A stretch of DNA of 64,000 nucleotides from Adiantum capillus-veneris (Eukaryota; Streptophyta; Polypodiopsida; Polypodiales; Pteridaceae): contig CM043955.1 in NCBI GenBank assembly GCA_014529385.2, forward strand, positions 147,253,640-147,317,639, read 5' to 3'. Positions within the stretch are counted from its first letter, which is position 1; each line of letters opens with the position of its first letter. The notes beneath the pieces were generated by a model that worked only from the letters and a program-made list of their open reading frames with translations, ran no database searches and was not told the origin of the DNA. The position numbers and the translations under genes are program-made. Below are positions 23,618 through 36,999 of the stretch, one piece after another.

Positions 23618-25140
23618 TTATAGCTCATCCGTCCCCTCAATCACAGACATCATGTCATCAATTTCTTCGACATTCGAACATTCCGGATCAATATCTTCCG
23701 GGTTCCATTCCATTTCATCATAGGAGTTGAGCTCATTTGCAATTTCTTTGTGTGTTTGAAAGTGTCTGAAGCTTTCTTCAGTGGCAAGTGTGGCTAACGT
23801 TGATGGCTTATACATAAGTTGCATGTTACAAAATACATACACCAAGTCTGCAGCTTGTTTAGGACTTAATCGATTTTGTTTTTTAGTATGCACGAAAGCA
23901 AATGAAGACCAATTTCTTTCACAGCTACCACTTGAGGCGACAACAGATAATACTGTCACACTCACATGTTGAAGTTTCACTTTTTCTCCACCATACTCTT
24001 CCCACCAAATTGGTGCACTCATCGTCTTGATAACATCTATGCGCCAAGGATCCCCAAACATTCCTTCTTTGCTAGTATAGGCCATCTTCTATGTGTATGC
24101 CACTTGTCCATCCACATTGCCTAATAGTTGGCCACAAAATTTCTTAAAATCACTCATCACTTCATTGTTTGAAGATTGACCGTGCATCAAAAACTTGGGA
24201 TCTAAGACGAACCCTGGTCCATGTAAAGGAGTATGCAGCTGCTCCCATCGTCTTTTGATAAACGATATCATCATAGCTTTCTATTTTCTTGCATAAGATG
24301 TACAGTCTTTTAACTTGCAACAGGCTTCATGTATGTACCAGTAGACCGTCCAAATATAGAGGCTTCTTTGTTCACTAATCTTATCACATGAGTGAAGGGT
24401 TTTGTGACAGTAACAATTTTGTCTACATTTCTCCAAAAAACAAGAGAGTTTACAAGTTGGTAGCATTTGGAAGCAGGAGGTTCATACTTGGGATATTTAT
24501 CATGCCAAATGTCCCATCTTCTATCTGCCACTATTTCAACAAGGGCTACTTTAACATGCTATAGAGTAGAGAGAATGTAATACGCTATCGCAAAATGGGT
24601 CACACACAAAATCTGTAAATTTTTCATTTGGGACTTTGTTTTAAACAGAGTATAAGTCAATGAATGCTCTCTTATAAACTTCACCAAGTGGTTTGCATCT
24701 AGAAGAGTTTGCTTAATAGAAGGAACTTTTCCAAAGTCCTTCAAGAGTAGATTCAAAGTGTGGGTAGCACATGGAACCCATGTAATCTCTAGATACTTTG
24801 CTTCAATTGCTTTTCCAACTGCTTTGTAGTTAGATGCATTATCTGTGACAATGATTGTCACATTTTTAATACCCCTTGCTCTTCTGATCGAACGCTCATA
24901 TACACCAGCAAGATATGCACTAGTTTTCTTTTTCAAGGATGTGTCAATTGCTTTAAGAAAGATGGATCCTCTTGGACAAATCAACATCACATTAATCAAT
25001 GGTTTCTTCTGACAATTTTTCCAACCAACTAGAGCGATTTGTGCATCCATATTGTGGCACATAATCAAGAGTTGTGCGCTTTAAAATATTCTCTGATGTA
25101 GCTTTCACTTTATCTAAATATTATGTACGCATCTTATTAT
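23618..25140 (-). mobile_element. hAT-superfamily transposase (DUF659 type), broken
   Basis: Minus-strand protein order is that of plant DUF659-hAT transposases. First a DUF659 core (PLINVMLICPRGSIFLKAID, then NVTIIVTDNASNYKAV and WVPCATHTLNLLLKDFG, 24,559-25,068), then a middle part with RRWDIWHDKYPKYEPPA (24,310-24,531). Next is LDPKFL within 24,089-24,274, and last the C-terminal hAT dimerisation domain (VLSVVASSGSCERNWSSFAF, RLSPKQAADLVYVF, 23,618-24,085). Coding is split by in-frame stops at about 24,555, 24,276 and 24,086 and a frame change near 24,300. The N-terminal BED finger and terminal inverted repeats were not found. The tail ends acidic (DPECSNVEEIDD). A dead DNA transposon. Confidence 0.85.
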
Positions 25141-25290
25141 AATCAATGGTTTCCTGACAATTTTTCCAACCATCTAGAGCGATTTGTGTATCCATATTGT
25201 GGCACATAATCAAGAGTTGTGCGCTTTAAAATATTCACTGATGTAGCTTTCACTTTATCTAAATATTATGTACGCATCTTATTATAATCA
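24995..25290. repeat. Recent two-copy tandem duplication, 146-bp unit
   Basis: Units start at 24,995 and 25,141 (AATCAATGGTTTC) and are nearly identical over their length, differing at a handful of positions and a 3-bp indel. The duplicated piece is the upstream edge of the hAT DUF659 region, so the duplication arose after that insertion. Confidence 0.9.
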
Positions 25291-28200
25291 GGTACCACAA
25301 AACCCTTCTTCAATGTGCTCATTAAAGCATCTTTACAGATGTGAGGGCCATGCCTGAGGACCACCGACTGTACCATCTCCAAATGGATACACCGTGATCT
25401 CCGAAATCCCTCCTGCTTGAGACCAACACCAAGATAGGGCTCCTCCTACTATTCGATGCCAACTCAAGGGGATGATAACATTCACTTTTTCTCATATGGA
25501 TCCCTTAGCCCCAAAGAACCTTTGCTTACCGATCAAACTTACCAATCAAAGTCATCAGACTAACTTGGAACTCAATTTTCCAAGGCCAACTAGTGGGAGT
25601 TCTCTAATTCACCCTTGGTTCAAGGTCATTGACGCTTTTTTCCTGATTATGACCGAGCATAGCCGTCAATGCGTTCCCCTAAGGTGAGTGTATTATAATC
25701 TACACAAATCCCTTGATCCCAAGTTGTTCTCCCACTCCGTAGATCGGAATCCCATTTCTCCACAGCATAAAATTGGGTTCAACTTTTTGGCCAACAATTA
25801 ACCCTCCGAAATCTGCCACCCACTGAATCGTTTGATTAATGCACCTTCCCAAGATAATACTATGATACTAGAAAATAGCATTCCAATCATGTTGTCGAAC
25901 CAAGAATACATTTCAAGCATTTGAAAGCAACATGCAAACTACTGCTTACCCTTATGAATGTGCATTTATCAGGTCGTTCCTACCTTTTTCCTTTATAGAA
26001 TATTTTTACTTCCTTTTTCCTTTAATATTAGCAAAATTATCTAGTTATCTTTCAAGCAATCACATATACTCCTCCAGGCATATCCCTATCCTCGTCCCAA
26101 GACTCGAGTATCTTGTCTCCTCCGCCACGCGTGGAGACGCCGCACCTTTACACAGATTTCGATTCTTATTTTCTTTATCTTATGTGGGAAAGAGTTCAAA
26201 GATAATCTACTTTAGGTTTCTTTTAAATCAATAATCTCGAGAAGAAGAGCAAAGGTCCGGCTCATGAGGACAATTGTGGAATAGCCCCTTTAGATTCCTA
26301 GCTTTTCCAAGGTTCCTTTTTACCAAACAATTTGAAGAGTTCCTTAATTAAATCACATCCTCCTCCCTTATCATGATCCCTCCATGGACTAGGCCGATTT
26401 CCAGACATGTTCACGAGTCCCTATCACCCGACCGAGACACACTCCCATTCGATCCCATTTCTAGGGCAATGAATGAACTCGAGCTCACAACATAGACCAA
26501 CAGTTATCAGTCCTGGTCGAAAAGGACCATCCCCCGTTGTATCCCACAGGTAAACACTTGTGCCGGCCTTTTTCCAAACACGAAGACAAGTTCACACTTA
26601 AATCTCTATGTTATGCTAGGGCTATCCACGTCAACCTTCTTGGTAAAGTTTTTTTAATCCTAGTTTAAATCTAGATTAAGCTCCTTGAGTTATAAACCCT
26701 TAATTCCTATTTTCTTTTAATTTTATACTCAAAACAAGACTTTTGAAAAAAGACAAATCTCTTGGGAGTTTAAGGTTTTGTCTCGAAGTAAGTTTCGAGT
26801 TAACCCAACTTTGATGAATCCCCTTTTGGTCCCTTTTCATCATTGCCATCCATGGGGCATCTCCATGGAAGCGATGGGAGTTTTATGTTCAAGCAACACG
26901 ATCACGACATCCGTGAAGCTATCCCCTTACTCCCCCCTTTGAATTTTCAAAATAAAACTTCAAAGTAGACAAATTTGAAATGAACAATGTATATGCTTTC
27001 TAAAATGAGTTTTTCTTTGGTGTGACTATGAGTGGTACACACAAAACTTCGGAATGCATCAACTTGCAACCTTGGACAATTAATCAGAAACTTCCTTTGA
27101 CTGCTTATGAAAGAGTGAAACCCTTCTATGCATGGTAGTGTAAGAAAATTGTGAAGTTCCTGAGAGTGGACATTATAGTGTATCGTAAAATACGCATGTA
27201 ATAGTGTATGAATGATTAACAAATTCTTCTTTAAGAATGGATTTAGGCATAGCTTTACTACCGTAGAGAGGATTAATTATGTTGCTAGAAGAGGCTTATG
27301 GTTTTGGAACTTTCCATTTGGTAAGATGGAAAAGAGGGGATGACTTTATGGGAAATCCTCTTTTTCAATTAACTTCCTTTGGTTAGGCTAAATTAACCTT
27401 CAAAACCTCAACTTCTCCTTGAGAAAATTTAACTATTAACCTAATTTGCATTAATAACAAAACCTTGCACATATACAACCAGCCAAGAAGTTATGTTTTT
27501 CTCCTAAGCAAAAAGGATTGTTTATGAAAATTGAAGAGTTTAAGCAAGAATTTAAGCATGGAAGTAAATCTCTTTCAAGAATAAAAAATAACAAGATAAC
27601 CTTATCGTAGTGTGTATATGGTAGGGTCTTCTCCTTGCTTTGGAAGAGCAGCAACAAAGTGTATTGACGTAACCGTTCTTTTCCCCCTTCACTTTGCTTG
27701 AAAACCACCAATTTGGGTATGGCAATAAAGAGAGGTTAAGAAAATTCAAGCTATGGAAAGCTTGAAGGTTAGGAGAGAGAAGGTGAAGAGTGTAATGGTA
27801 ATTTGGATTATGGTTATGGACATGGCTTCTCTTGAGGGAGAGATGTGTGTAGGGGTGAGTGTGAAGGAGGATTAGCTTTGGCTTTTATAGCTCACTATCA
27901 AGCTTTCACTTTCAAAATGTGAAGAGAAGTGAAGTGTTTAATGAGTAGAGAAGGCCTCCTTTTAAGCTTAATTTGATAAGGCACTTAACTTATCTTGATA
28001 AGTTACTTTTGCATATCTTGATATCCTTTCTTCCTTTTCAAAGCTTCTCCAACAAGCTACTTATGAAAGAAGCTATATTTTCAACAAGTGGCTTATGCAA
28101 CAAGCTACTTTTCAACAAGTGGCTTATTCAACAAACTACTTTTCAAACAAGTTACTTTTTCACCTTACCCTTATTCTTTCTTATTTTCTTATGCAATTTT

Positions 28201-28439
28201 TTATTGAGATAAAACTAATATCCCATGCATTGGTTATATCCACGTTCCCATAGTGAAAATCAAAATTGTCTTGTGGATAGCTTTGCATTGGTTGTATCCA
28301 CGTTCCCATGGTTAAAACCGAAAGCGTCTCGTGGGTAGCTAGGGTGCTTGACTATAGCCCAAATTTACTCAATCGTATTCGAAAAGTCAACGGCTTAGAT
28401 ATGTCATTAAGAGTAAGGGCTAAGAGGACCTTACAGCAG
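25291..28439. other. Long stretch without a clear gene
   Basis: A weak retropepsin-like trace lies on the minus strand at about 25,730-25,870 (IILGRCINQTIQW, GGLIVGQKVEPNF), probably an old Ty3 fragment. At 28,227-28,340 a 58-bp unit beginning GCATTGGTT occurs twice in tandem, and at about 28,050-28,160 an AACAAGTGGCTTAT-like phrase recurs several times. Otherwise AT-rich, no domain recognised. Confidence 0.45.
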
Positions 28440-28860
28440 ATAGGATTTTGAATGACATTAAAAGGAATTTTGCATGCAACAAATACTTGCGTCCACTTAA
28501 GATGGTGTTTAAGCAGCAATTGTTTATCAAATGTCTGATGAAAAGTACCAATCCTTTAGCACCAAGTTTAAAATGTGCGTATTGCAACCATTAGCGAAAA
28601 TGTGTGGAAAGCACTTTTTTATTAATTTGCTAGCAGTTTTACAGTTCTTTTCATTATCCATGACTACGTGAACAACATATTCAGCAACAATTTCTTTAAT
28701 TTCATTAATCAAGACCTCAACAATATATTTACCACTTTTAATTGCACCTGAACTGTCAATCGTCTCTATGAACGTTTCTCCCGTTAGTCAAACCAGCATT
28801 ACATTGATCAGTGGTCTTCTTCAAACATTAGACCAACCTCACTCACACTCATGCATCCCG
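28440..28860 (-). mobile_element. Second hAT DUF659 fragment
   Basis: The minus strand encodes RRPLINVMLV, GETFIETIDSS, then VVHVVMDNEKNCKTASKLIK and FANGCNTHILNLVLKDW. These are the same DUF659 landmarks as the hAT at 24.6-25.1 kb but a different, more diverged copy. Only about 130 residues of the domain remain, with a stop inside it. No inverted repeats seen. Confidence 0.75.
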
Positions 28861-29025
28861 AAAGCAATATATTGCCGAGTATTATTTTGAAACACGCTCT
28901 TTGACTTCGATGTAAAATTTGTCCAAGAGATCATTTCGTATCGTGTGATACAAAGGGGCTGAAAATCATGGGCTAAACTCACCAATTTTCTTCCATGCAT
29001 GTTTTCAATAATTGTTGTTTACCAT

Positions 29026-30048
29026 TGTTAGCAGCAAGCTAACTTGGATAACATTTTTCGGAGCTTTCATTGTAAGAATATTTATTATTTTGATAAATCG
29101 AGAATATTGTAACTCCTTCTTTTTGGATAAACATTGTAATTGATGAGCCGGGGCTACAAGCTTCCAGATTGTATCGACCTGTTTTTAGTTAGAGCTCCCA
29201 AATTATTAGTTTTAACCACAAAAACCTTGGCTAAGGTATAAAAGTCAATTTCTGTAGGTTTTTTATAAGTTTTGGATAATAGAAACACAGTGTGAGCTAA
29301 CGGTGCTCACTTCTCTCCTTCTCTCGCTTCCCATATTAACGATTATAGTGGAATTTGGGCTAGCTTGTGGGTACAACCCCCTAATATCTGTCATACCAGG
29401 TGCCCAACCTTTGGCCTCTTACTCGGGCGGCTTCTGACTTGATTGTACTCCCTCCCCAATTGTCACATTGCAGTCACGTCTATTGCATTGCAACTGCCGC
29501 AGGTAAGATCTCTACGCATTGATGTAAGCATTTGATGGTAATCCGTAGCTTTTGGCGTCTCCGATCCACGGCTAATCTCATCATAAGTAGGAATTTAAGC
29601 TTTAAAATCAAAAGCTAAGTATAGGCGAGATATTGGGGCATCATTGCTAAGCATTTAGGTGCATTCTGGGTCGAAAACGATTAGGTCAAAAACTCACTAC
29701 TGTTAATAATCGTGATTTTTATACTTGACCTAAAGTGAGATTTAAGACCATAAGCATGTGTGCTTAGGTCTTATAAACATGTCCTAGAAGTTTCGTAACG
29801 TTTGGATGTCGTATGATGATGTAACAGATGTGAATTGTTTGTCGATGAGCAATTAGCTTTTGGTGATTTCAGTCATTTGAGTGTAGCTTGAGTTAGATGC
29901 GAGTTGTTTGTTGTTTTCCAAGAGATTGACAATGTCTTGTAGCCTCTATGCACTAGTCAAGTCATTATCATCCCATGGATTGACAATTGTATTCGTGGTT
30001 CTCGCTACGTCTGCAATCAGATAGAAGTGAGGTTAGACACCCATCCCA
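29026..30048 (+). repeat. 5' LTR of a plus-strand Ty3/gypsy element (element G)
   Basis: Starts TGTTAGCAGCAAGC and ends near CACCCATCCCA, about 1,023 bp. A TATA box (GTATAAAAG, about 29,235) lies in the middle. The first ~190 bp align with the LTR start at 56,221 with roughly 19 differences by eye (about 10%). It is followed four bases later by a tRNA-Asp primer site, so it serves as a 5' LTR with its body to the right. If the 56,221 LTR is its partner, the rice rate of 1.3e-8 per site per year would give an age of a few million years; the rate in this lineage is unknown. Confidence 0.8.
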
Positions 30049-30052
30049 TATT

Positions 30053-30076
30053 TGGAGCCGCTACAGGGGATCGAAG
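30053..30076 (+). other. Primer-binding site for tRNA-Asp (diverged)
   Basis: Reads TGGAGCCGCTACAGGGGATC and continues GAAG. It matches the complement of plant tRNA-Asp (TGGCGCCGTTGCCGGGGATC, then GAA) at about 19 of 23 positions. Its spacing from the LTR end is normal. Confidence 0.75.
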
Positions 30077-32102
30077 AGCCCTAAACTAGGGAAAAACACG
30101 AACGTCCTGAAAAGTTCTCCTTTAACTTCCTCTAGGATCTCCTAGAGTCAAAATTTTCTTTTTTAAACCTCATAGCTTAAGATTGTCATCTTTTGTTGTG
30201 TATAGATAGCTTGGAAGTAAGCAAGTACCTTTTAGGATTGTAGGATTAGATTAGGATTTTGTGAATGATTGATGGACAAGACAAGTCTTAGGATCAAAGC
30301 TCAAAAAACCCTAAAAAATAAGAAAACGAGTGTTTATGGACACTTTTCACAACCCCATTGCAATAGAACCTAGGAGTAGGGTAAGTAGAATCCGAGGTGG
30401 AATCTCAGAACATTTCTTGCTCCAAAAGAATCAATTGTGAGTTGTTTATGTGAAGTTGCAGAATTTCAGGTCTACAGCTAGAAATAGCACCAAAAGGCTA
30501 TCGACCACTGCATCCGACTGGAGAGTATGCTTTAAAAGCTGTATGAACCAGTGGATAAGCTTAAGGACGCATTGAGGTAAAAATTTCAATTGTTTATAAA
30601 AACTCAGATTATTTACTTTTTCTTGATACTTTAGGCCAAATTAAGTTTTGACTTGACTCGGAGACTTAAAATAGCTCATGAAAAGACTGTCCAGGAAAAA
30701 AGTTCAATAAAGTGCTCATTTTAGGTCTAAAGTAAATAATGGCAATTATTTACTTTCAGCTCAAAAGTGACCAAGGTTAATATCAGAGACTCTATGCATG
30801 TGTACAAACATCTTTTATAAAGGCCCATAGAATTTGGATCACCAAGCTGACCAAAACTTGGTAAAAATTGAATTATGTACTGACTTTCGAGAACTTGAGT
30901 GTAAATTGGGAAAATTTTGTTCAAACGAAGTGAAACTTGACTTATAGGCTTATATTGATGTGATAAACAAGTGTACATGCTCAGTTGATCAAAAAGATGT
31001 AAAAATTATCGGATGTAAATAATCGCGATTATTTACTTCTATCCCATTTTCCAACTTTAATGAACAAACCAGCATACCACTAGTTTTAGCATATTATATT
31101 CAGCCCACAAATCAAATTTGGTAAGATTTGGACCATTGGATTGAAAATTGTGGCCAAATTTACAAAATCAGTCTTTCGACACAAAACTGTTGACCATTTG
31201 AACAGAAATTATCCAAACTTGATGAAACTTGGCTAGGGAGCTTAAATTATGCTGCTTAACAGATTTGTGTCAAGATTGTGACAAAAACTTGCAAAAAAAT
31301 AGTTGGAGTAAATAATCACAATTATTTACATATGTTATAAAATTGGACATTTTTCACATTTGAGTATACCACAAGGTCGAGCATATCAAGTAGACCACAC
31401 AGATCAATTTTGATGAAATTTGGATCACAAAATTGAGACTTGAGCCAGATTCTCAAAAACTGAGTGTGCAGACACGAAACAGTTGATAACTTGAATAAAT
31501 TTTGTTCAAACAGTGAAACTTGTCCAGAGACCTTAACAAGTTGCACACTTGGTAAATCAAGCCAAAAAGTGTAAAAAACTGAGAAAAATAAATAATCACA
31601 ATTATTTACTTCTGATACATAGACATACTTTTTGACTTTTGAGCTTGTACAGTGTTATACCAGCATAATACAAGGCCACCGGGCAATTTTGGGTTCAATC
31701 GGATCCAAATTGGTACATGTTCACTCAGTTTCCAAGTTACAGATTAGCCATTGGCGTTTTGCAAAAGTAGAATCTGAAAGTCTCAAGTACAGATTCAGTT
31801 AACTCGATTTGAAGTGATACACTAGCTAGCAAAAATTGTATAGTCTTTGTGAAAGAATAGCTAACTTCAGGTTGCAGACAAGGAATTCAAAGCTTGACAG
31901 AAGTTGCAATCAAGTCAAGTGAAAGAAGTTGATAACAAGTCAATCCGACGTTAAGTACTCTATCCAGGGCTTCACGAGTCTATATAAACCTTAGGTATGG
32001 TCGTATACTAGCAAATCAAGGCATATTTGGAGAGACCACTAGTAGAGTATCCACCAAAGTGAGTGTGAACCAAGGAGATCACTTGGACACTATCTTTGAA
32101 GA
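30077..32102 (+). mobile_element. Leader of Ty3 element G with ~284-bp palindromic units (tract B)
   Basis: No coding frame. Palindromes sit at 30,729-30,756 (12-base arms AAAGTAAATAAT around GGCA), 31,015-31,036 (perfect, half-site GTAAATAATCG), 31,308-31,329 (9-base arms around a CACA core) and about 31,588-31,609 (same core). Centre spacings are about 283, 293 and 280 bp. Units also share phrases like GAAATTTGGATCAC and AACTTG. The tract runs from the primer site to the LTR inserted at 32,103. Confidence 0.75.
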
Positions 32103-32753
<651 letters not shown>

Positions 32754-33893
32754 TGCCCCCCTTCCTGATGTAGATTCTGTCCTCGGAAGCTATTGAGCTG
32801 AAGCTCGTTCGTTGAGGTGGAAGAGCATTTGAGATGAATGTCCTTAGCCTCCTTCAGTCACTACAAAATCAAACAATATTGCCACAGTAATTGCATTCTC
32901 ATAAACAATTAAAAATCATATGGAGTTGTAGGCAGACAATTTGATTGGTAATAGAATTTTAAACCATTTGTCAACAATAAACATTAAATTGCAATATAAT
33001 CAAACACATAAATAGTTGTAAAGGGAAAATTAAACAATCCTGGGGTCGCTAATTTAACGGTCGAAAGGCACTAATGATCGACTATTAATACCATGGGTAA
33101 GCTTCTCAATTTTCTGTGGTCAATTAAGTTGTTTAATCGCGAGAGCCAAGTATTCCATGTTCGAGGACTAACTAGAGGCTATATCTAGAAGACCTTGTAG
33201 TTAAGCTACAATAAAAGGAATTACTCATGAAATCATCACCCATGCTTAGCCAACTAATCCCTTGAATGTTCCAGTTAGAGTGCACCTCTCATTGGCGATC
33301 ACTCTTACCCTTTTTCTATTGGACTGACAAGCCCGGTACCTGACTCTACCAAATAAATAATACGGTGTCCCTCTTAGGTGATAGGAATGTGCGTGAGGGT
33401 TAACATGTCCCCGTTCCTGATGTAGATTTTGTCCTTGGAATCTATTGAGTTGAAGCTCGTTCATCCAAGTGGAAGAGCATTTGAGATGAATGTCCTTAGT
33501 CTTCTTCGGTCACTGCAAAATCAAACAACATTGGCATAGTAATTGCATTCTCATATACAATTAAAAAGCATATGCAGTTGTAGGTAGACAATTTGATTCA
33601 TAACAGAATTTTAAACCATTTGTCAGCAATAAACATTAAATTGTAATATAATCAAACGCATAAACAGTTGTAAAGGTAAAAAATTAAACAAGTCTGGGGT
33701 CGCTGATTTAACGATCGAAAGGCACTAAAGATCGACTATCAATACCATGGGCAAGCTTCTCAATTTTCTATGGTCAATTAAGTTGTTTAATCGTGAGAGC
33801 CAAGTATTTCATGTCCGAGGGCTGACTAGAGGCTATACCTAGAAGACCTTGTAGTTAAGCTACGATAAAAGGAATCCTCATGAAATCATCACC

Positions 33894-35456
33894 TGACTTA
33901 TTTACTTTTCTTTGACCCCCCAAAGTCTTTTCACAGTGATTCAATTTTGTTGTGCGTGCTTATTTTGTATGCCTTGGATTTTTTGCTTTTCAAGGAAAAG
34001 CTCCCACAATGGGAACCTCTAGGGCTCTAGTACCATAGGCGATACATGTGAGTGGAGTACCAAATCAAGCTGAGATTTCTCTTCCAGCTTAAGATTTTAC
34101 ATTGTGGCACTTTGATTTTTTTGTTTGTTCGTTTTTAGCATTTTAATTTTGTAACTTTGGGGGGTCATATAACACTGTTACTCTCCCCAGGCTCATCACA
34201 CTAGTAAACTCCCTTTATAATACTTAAGCTAAAGGTCAATAGGGACTAAGCCCACTAGAAAGCCCTAGTACATTTCACACAATGCTAGCTAAATCGGATT
34301 AAGAACATAAGTAACCATTGATAATTAGGAAAGCATTCCCCATTGTATTAAGAGAAGATCTCTAATGCCTAGCTTGGTCAAACTAGCTTAGTCGGACTGC
34401 TTGATTTTTAAACCTAGACAAGTGATTATGACCAAAAATTACATTGAATTTAATGTATGATACTAAGAAAATGTATTGAATATTATGCTACCAATCACAA
34501 TTAAAGCAGACAAACATGGATGCAAAAAGATAAGGGGCAATGCTAATGGACAAGAAACACCTGTTTGTGTTGATGGTCGTGCTTGATTTGAAGTGTGAAC
34601 GAGAGAAAGATTTCATGAAGGTCCAAATCCTAACAACGGCAACACGTTCCTGTACACACTAGGAAACACAAAGAATACCTCTAGGAGGCACATCAATGGG
34701 AAAAAAGAACTTTGCTAATTACTAAACTCTAAAACAGAAACACTCCTATCGTACTAATTTTACCTACCCTCCATCACTCAAGTGATGAGGATAAAAGGTG
34801 TTTGATGACATGGGTTTCTGTTTCAGTGTACCGGATGTGAATGTGTAGGTATGGGTCAATGTCTTTTATTGTGCATACTCATTTGCTAATTGCTCTTGCT
34901 CTTTATTATTTATTTTTTTTGTGAGTATAAGGCTTTATATATACATTCCCTAAGATTGGAAGATTGGGAGGTCAGGGAGGAAGGTTGAGAGGGAAGCAAG
35001 TGAATGATGATGTCAGCAAACACTCCCCCCTTTCTTGGGTAGATTATACAGTTTCAAATGTGCTTGTCACCCTTTGAAACCAATCATTCCAGTTGGTAAT
35101 AGGTGAGGATTTTTGCCAGTATTTTTCTATTACCTTAGGTGCCTCATCGAGTTGCAAGGGTGGTAAGGTACTCTCCCAGGATCAAACTTGAAGTGGGTCA
35201 ACAGGTGATTCTTGAACACTGGGAGGTATGGATTCCTTTGTAGCTTCATGGAGGTCCACAATTCTAGGTGGAGGCTATGGAGAAGCTTTTACCTCTATGG
35301 ATGCATTACATGAGGAGCTAGAAGCTTCATGGGACTCCCCCCTTCCTGAGCTAGGTGGAAGAAATCGTTCTTTCTTCGGTACCCAGACTAGCTCTGGAGT
35401 GGGTGTGTAGCATTCTGTGATTTTTTTCTTTCCACGATCGTCAATTCATTTTGGGG
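33894..35456. other. Non-coding, probably internal retroelement sequence
   Basis: No recognisable domain. A short frame at 35,228-35,410 is uninformative. It lies between a minus-strand LTR and a minus-strand retropepsin fragment, so it may be the 3' untranslated internal part of that element. Confidence 0.4.
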
Positions 35457-36360
35457 CTACAAGATTGGGCGCACGTGGGTCATGTGACAGGTAAGAACAC
35501 AATCTACGTTTTGGCACCCAGATTTGATCATTTCCTTGATAGTAGCCTTGGGCTTCCAATAGTCGTTTAGGAATCCATCACAACATTTTCTTACTTTTCT
35601 TGGAGAGCATGGTACGTTTCTTACAAGGCTTCTGTTTTTTAGCATCAGCCATGATCGCTAAAGAAGATTTAGGGACCCACTTGTATGTTTTCTTCGTTAT
35701 ATTACGATGAGTCTTGTCAAAAGCTATATGCATTGCTTGTAGCATATTTAAGGGTACACATGATGCATCCCATTCACGTGCAATACATGAGTCTAGGGTA
35801 CAAGCTTAGTTATGTGCACCTATATATGAAAGACAATAATAGTGCACATGCCCTGCATGAGACTCTTATGAGGAAGGGCATTTCATCCCCCTCAGGTGTT
35901 ACCCAAGTCATCCCCCTATTTCCCCAAGTGTCTATTGTTGCTGCTAGGTGGACCCAATCCACATTGTCCAACTCACTCATCCCAGGTAGTCCATATAAGG
36001 AGAATTTTCCCAAACATCAGTGTCCGCTTTACACGTGTAACAAAACTGCAATGGGGCCGAGTGAACTGTGGTGCCAGATCTATAATCAAGTATAAACCTG
36101 TTCCTAGAGGATGTGATTGACCAGTTACAAGATCCACTCGAATGATAGAATCTTGGAACTGCAGGTAGACATGGTTTTTAGACCAGTCATGCACCATTTT
36201 TGCTTCCCTCATGAAAGGACATCCTAAGATCATTTCAGATGCCATAGTGTGCTTGGAGAAATCCATAACAATGAAGGTAACTCTTATTTTATGTCCAAAG
36301 ACCTTGATCTTGAGATCTTCTAGCATCCCAATAGGTTTAACAATAGACCCATCTATGCAA
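35457..36360 (-). mobile_element. Ty3 retropepsin-like fragment
   Basis: The minus strand encodes MILGCPFMREAKMVHDWSKN and HVYLQFQDSIIRVDL, matching the C-terminal half of the protease at 7.9-8.1 kb (IILGRRFMRQLKMVQDWDYD). Upstream residues (VFGHKIRVTFIVMDFSKH) fit the same domain. Together with the LTR at 32,103 it is the likely remnant of one minus-strand element. Fossil with several breaks. Confidence 0.65.
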
Positions 36361-36999
36361 CATTAATTTGGATTTTTTAAATGTCCAATGTAATTGGGCT
36401 TTTTGGTGCAGGGGTGTACTAGGTAGAGCTAAAGCAAATGATAGTGTGCTGGAAACTTAAATTCAGAATTGATTTCACCTTTTCTAGTGTCCTTGAGTGT
36501 GAACATATGCTGAAATTTCCATAAAAAGGGTGGCCACAAGGCTCCATCTAAATTAATGATGCAAAACTAGTGGATGGGCCATTTGCGCGCCCTTGTCGCC
36601 ATCCTTTTTTTGGCTCCTGGTAGACATCTCTACCCCCTAGGATACTTAAAATACCTCAATTAACTGAAATTAACTGAAATTACCAACAAAACTTGAAATT
36701 GCAAAGTCATCTCATTACAAAGATAATAGACCCAGTATCATGCGCATCCAACTTCCGTTGTGTTGTTACTTCAAGCAAAAAAGATAGCTTATTGAAACAT
36801 ACCACCAATTACAACAATTTTCAAGATTGACAAATCACATTTAGAAGAATTTGCAAGATAAAGAGACAATTCCAAATATTTCTTATTACTTCCAAAATGG
36901 TGATTTTACATCATGTATCTGAGGAGTTCATAATTTTCTTGACCATTTCCTGGCGCCTATTTTGCGTGTAAGGCAACTCCCTAGTCAAGAGGGACTGCG
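36361..36999. other. Non-coding spacer
   Basis: AT-rich, nothing recognised; probably 3' flank of the locus that follows on the minus strand. Confidence 0.4.

Noticed and set aside
25932-26234. 100-residue open frame
   Set aside because: Hydrophobic, Ser/Leu/Phe-rich with no domain; composition expected of random AT-rich sequence.
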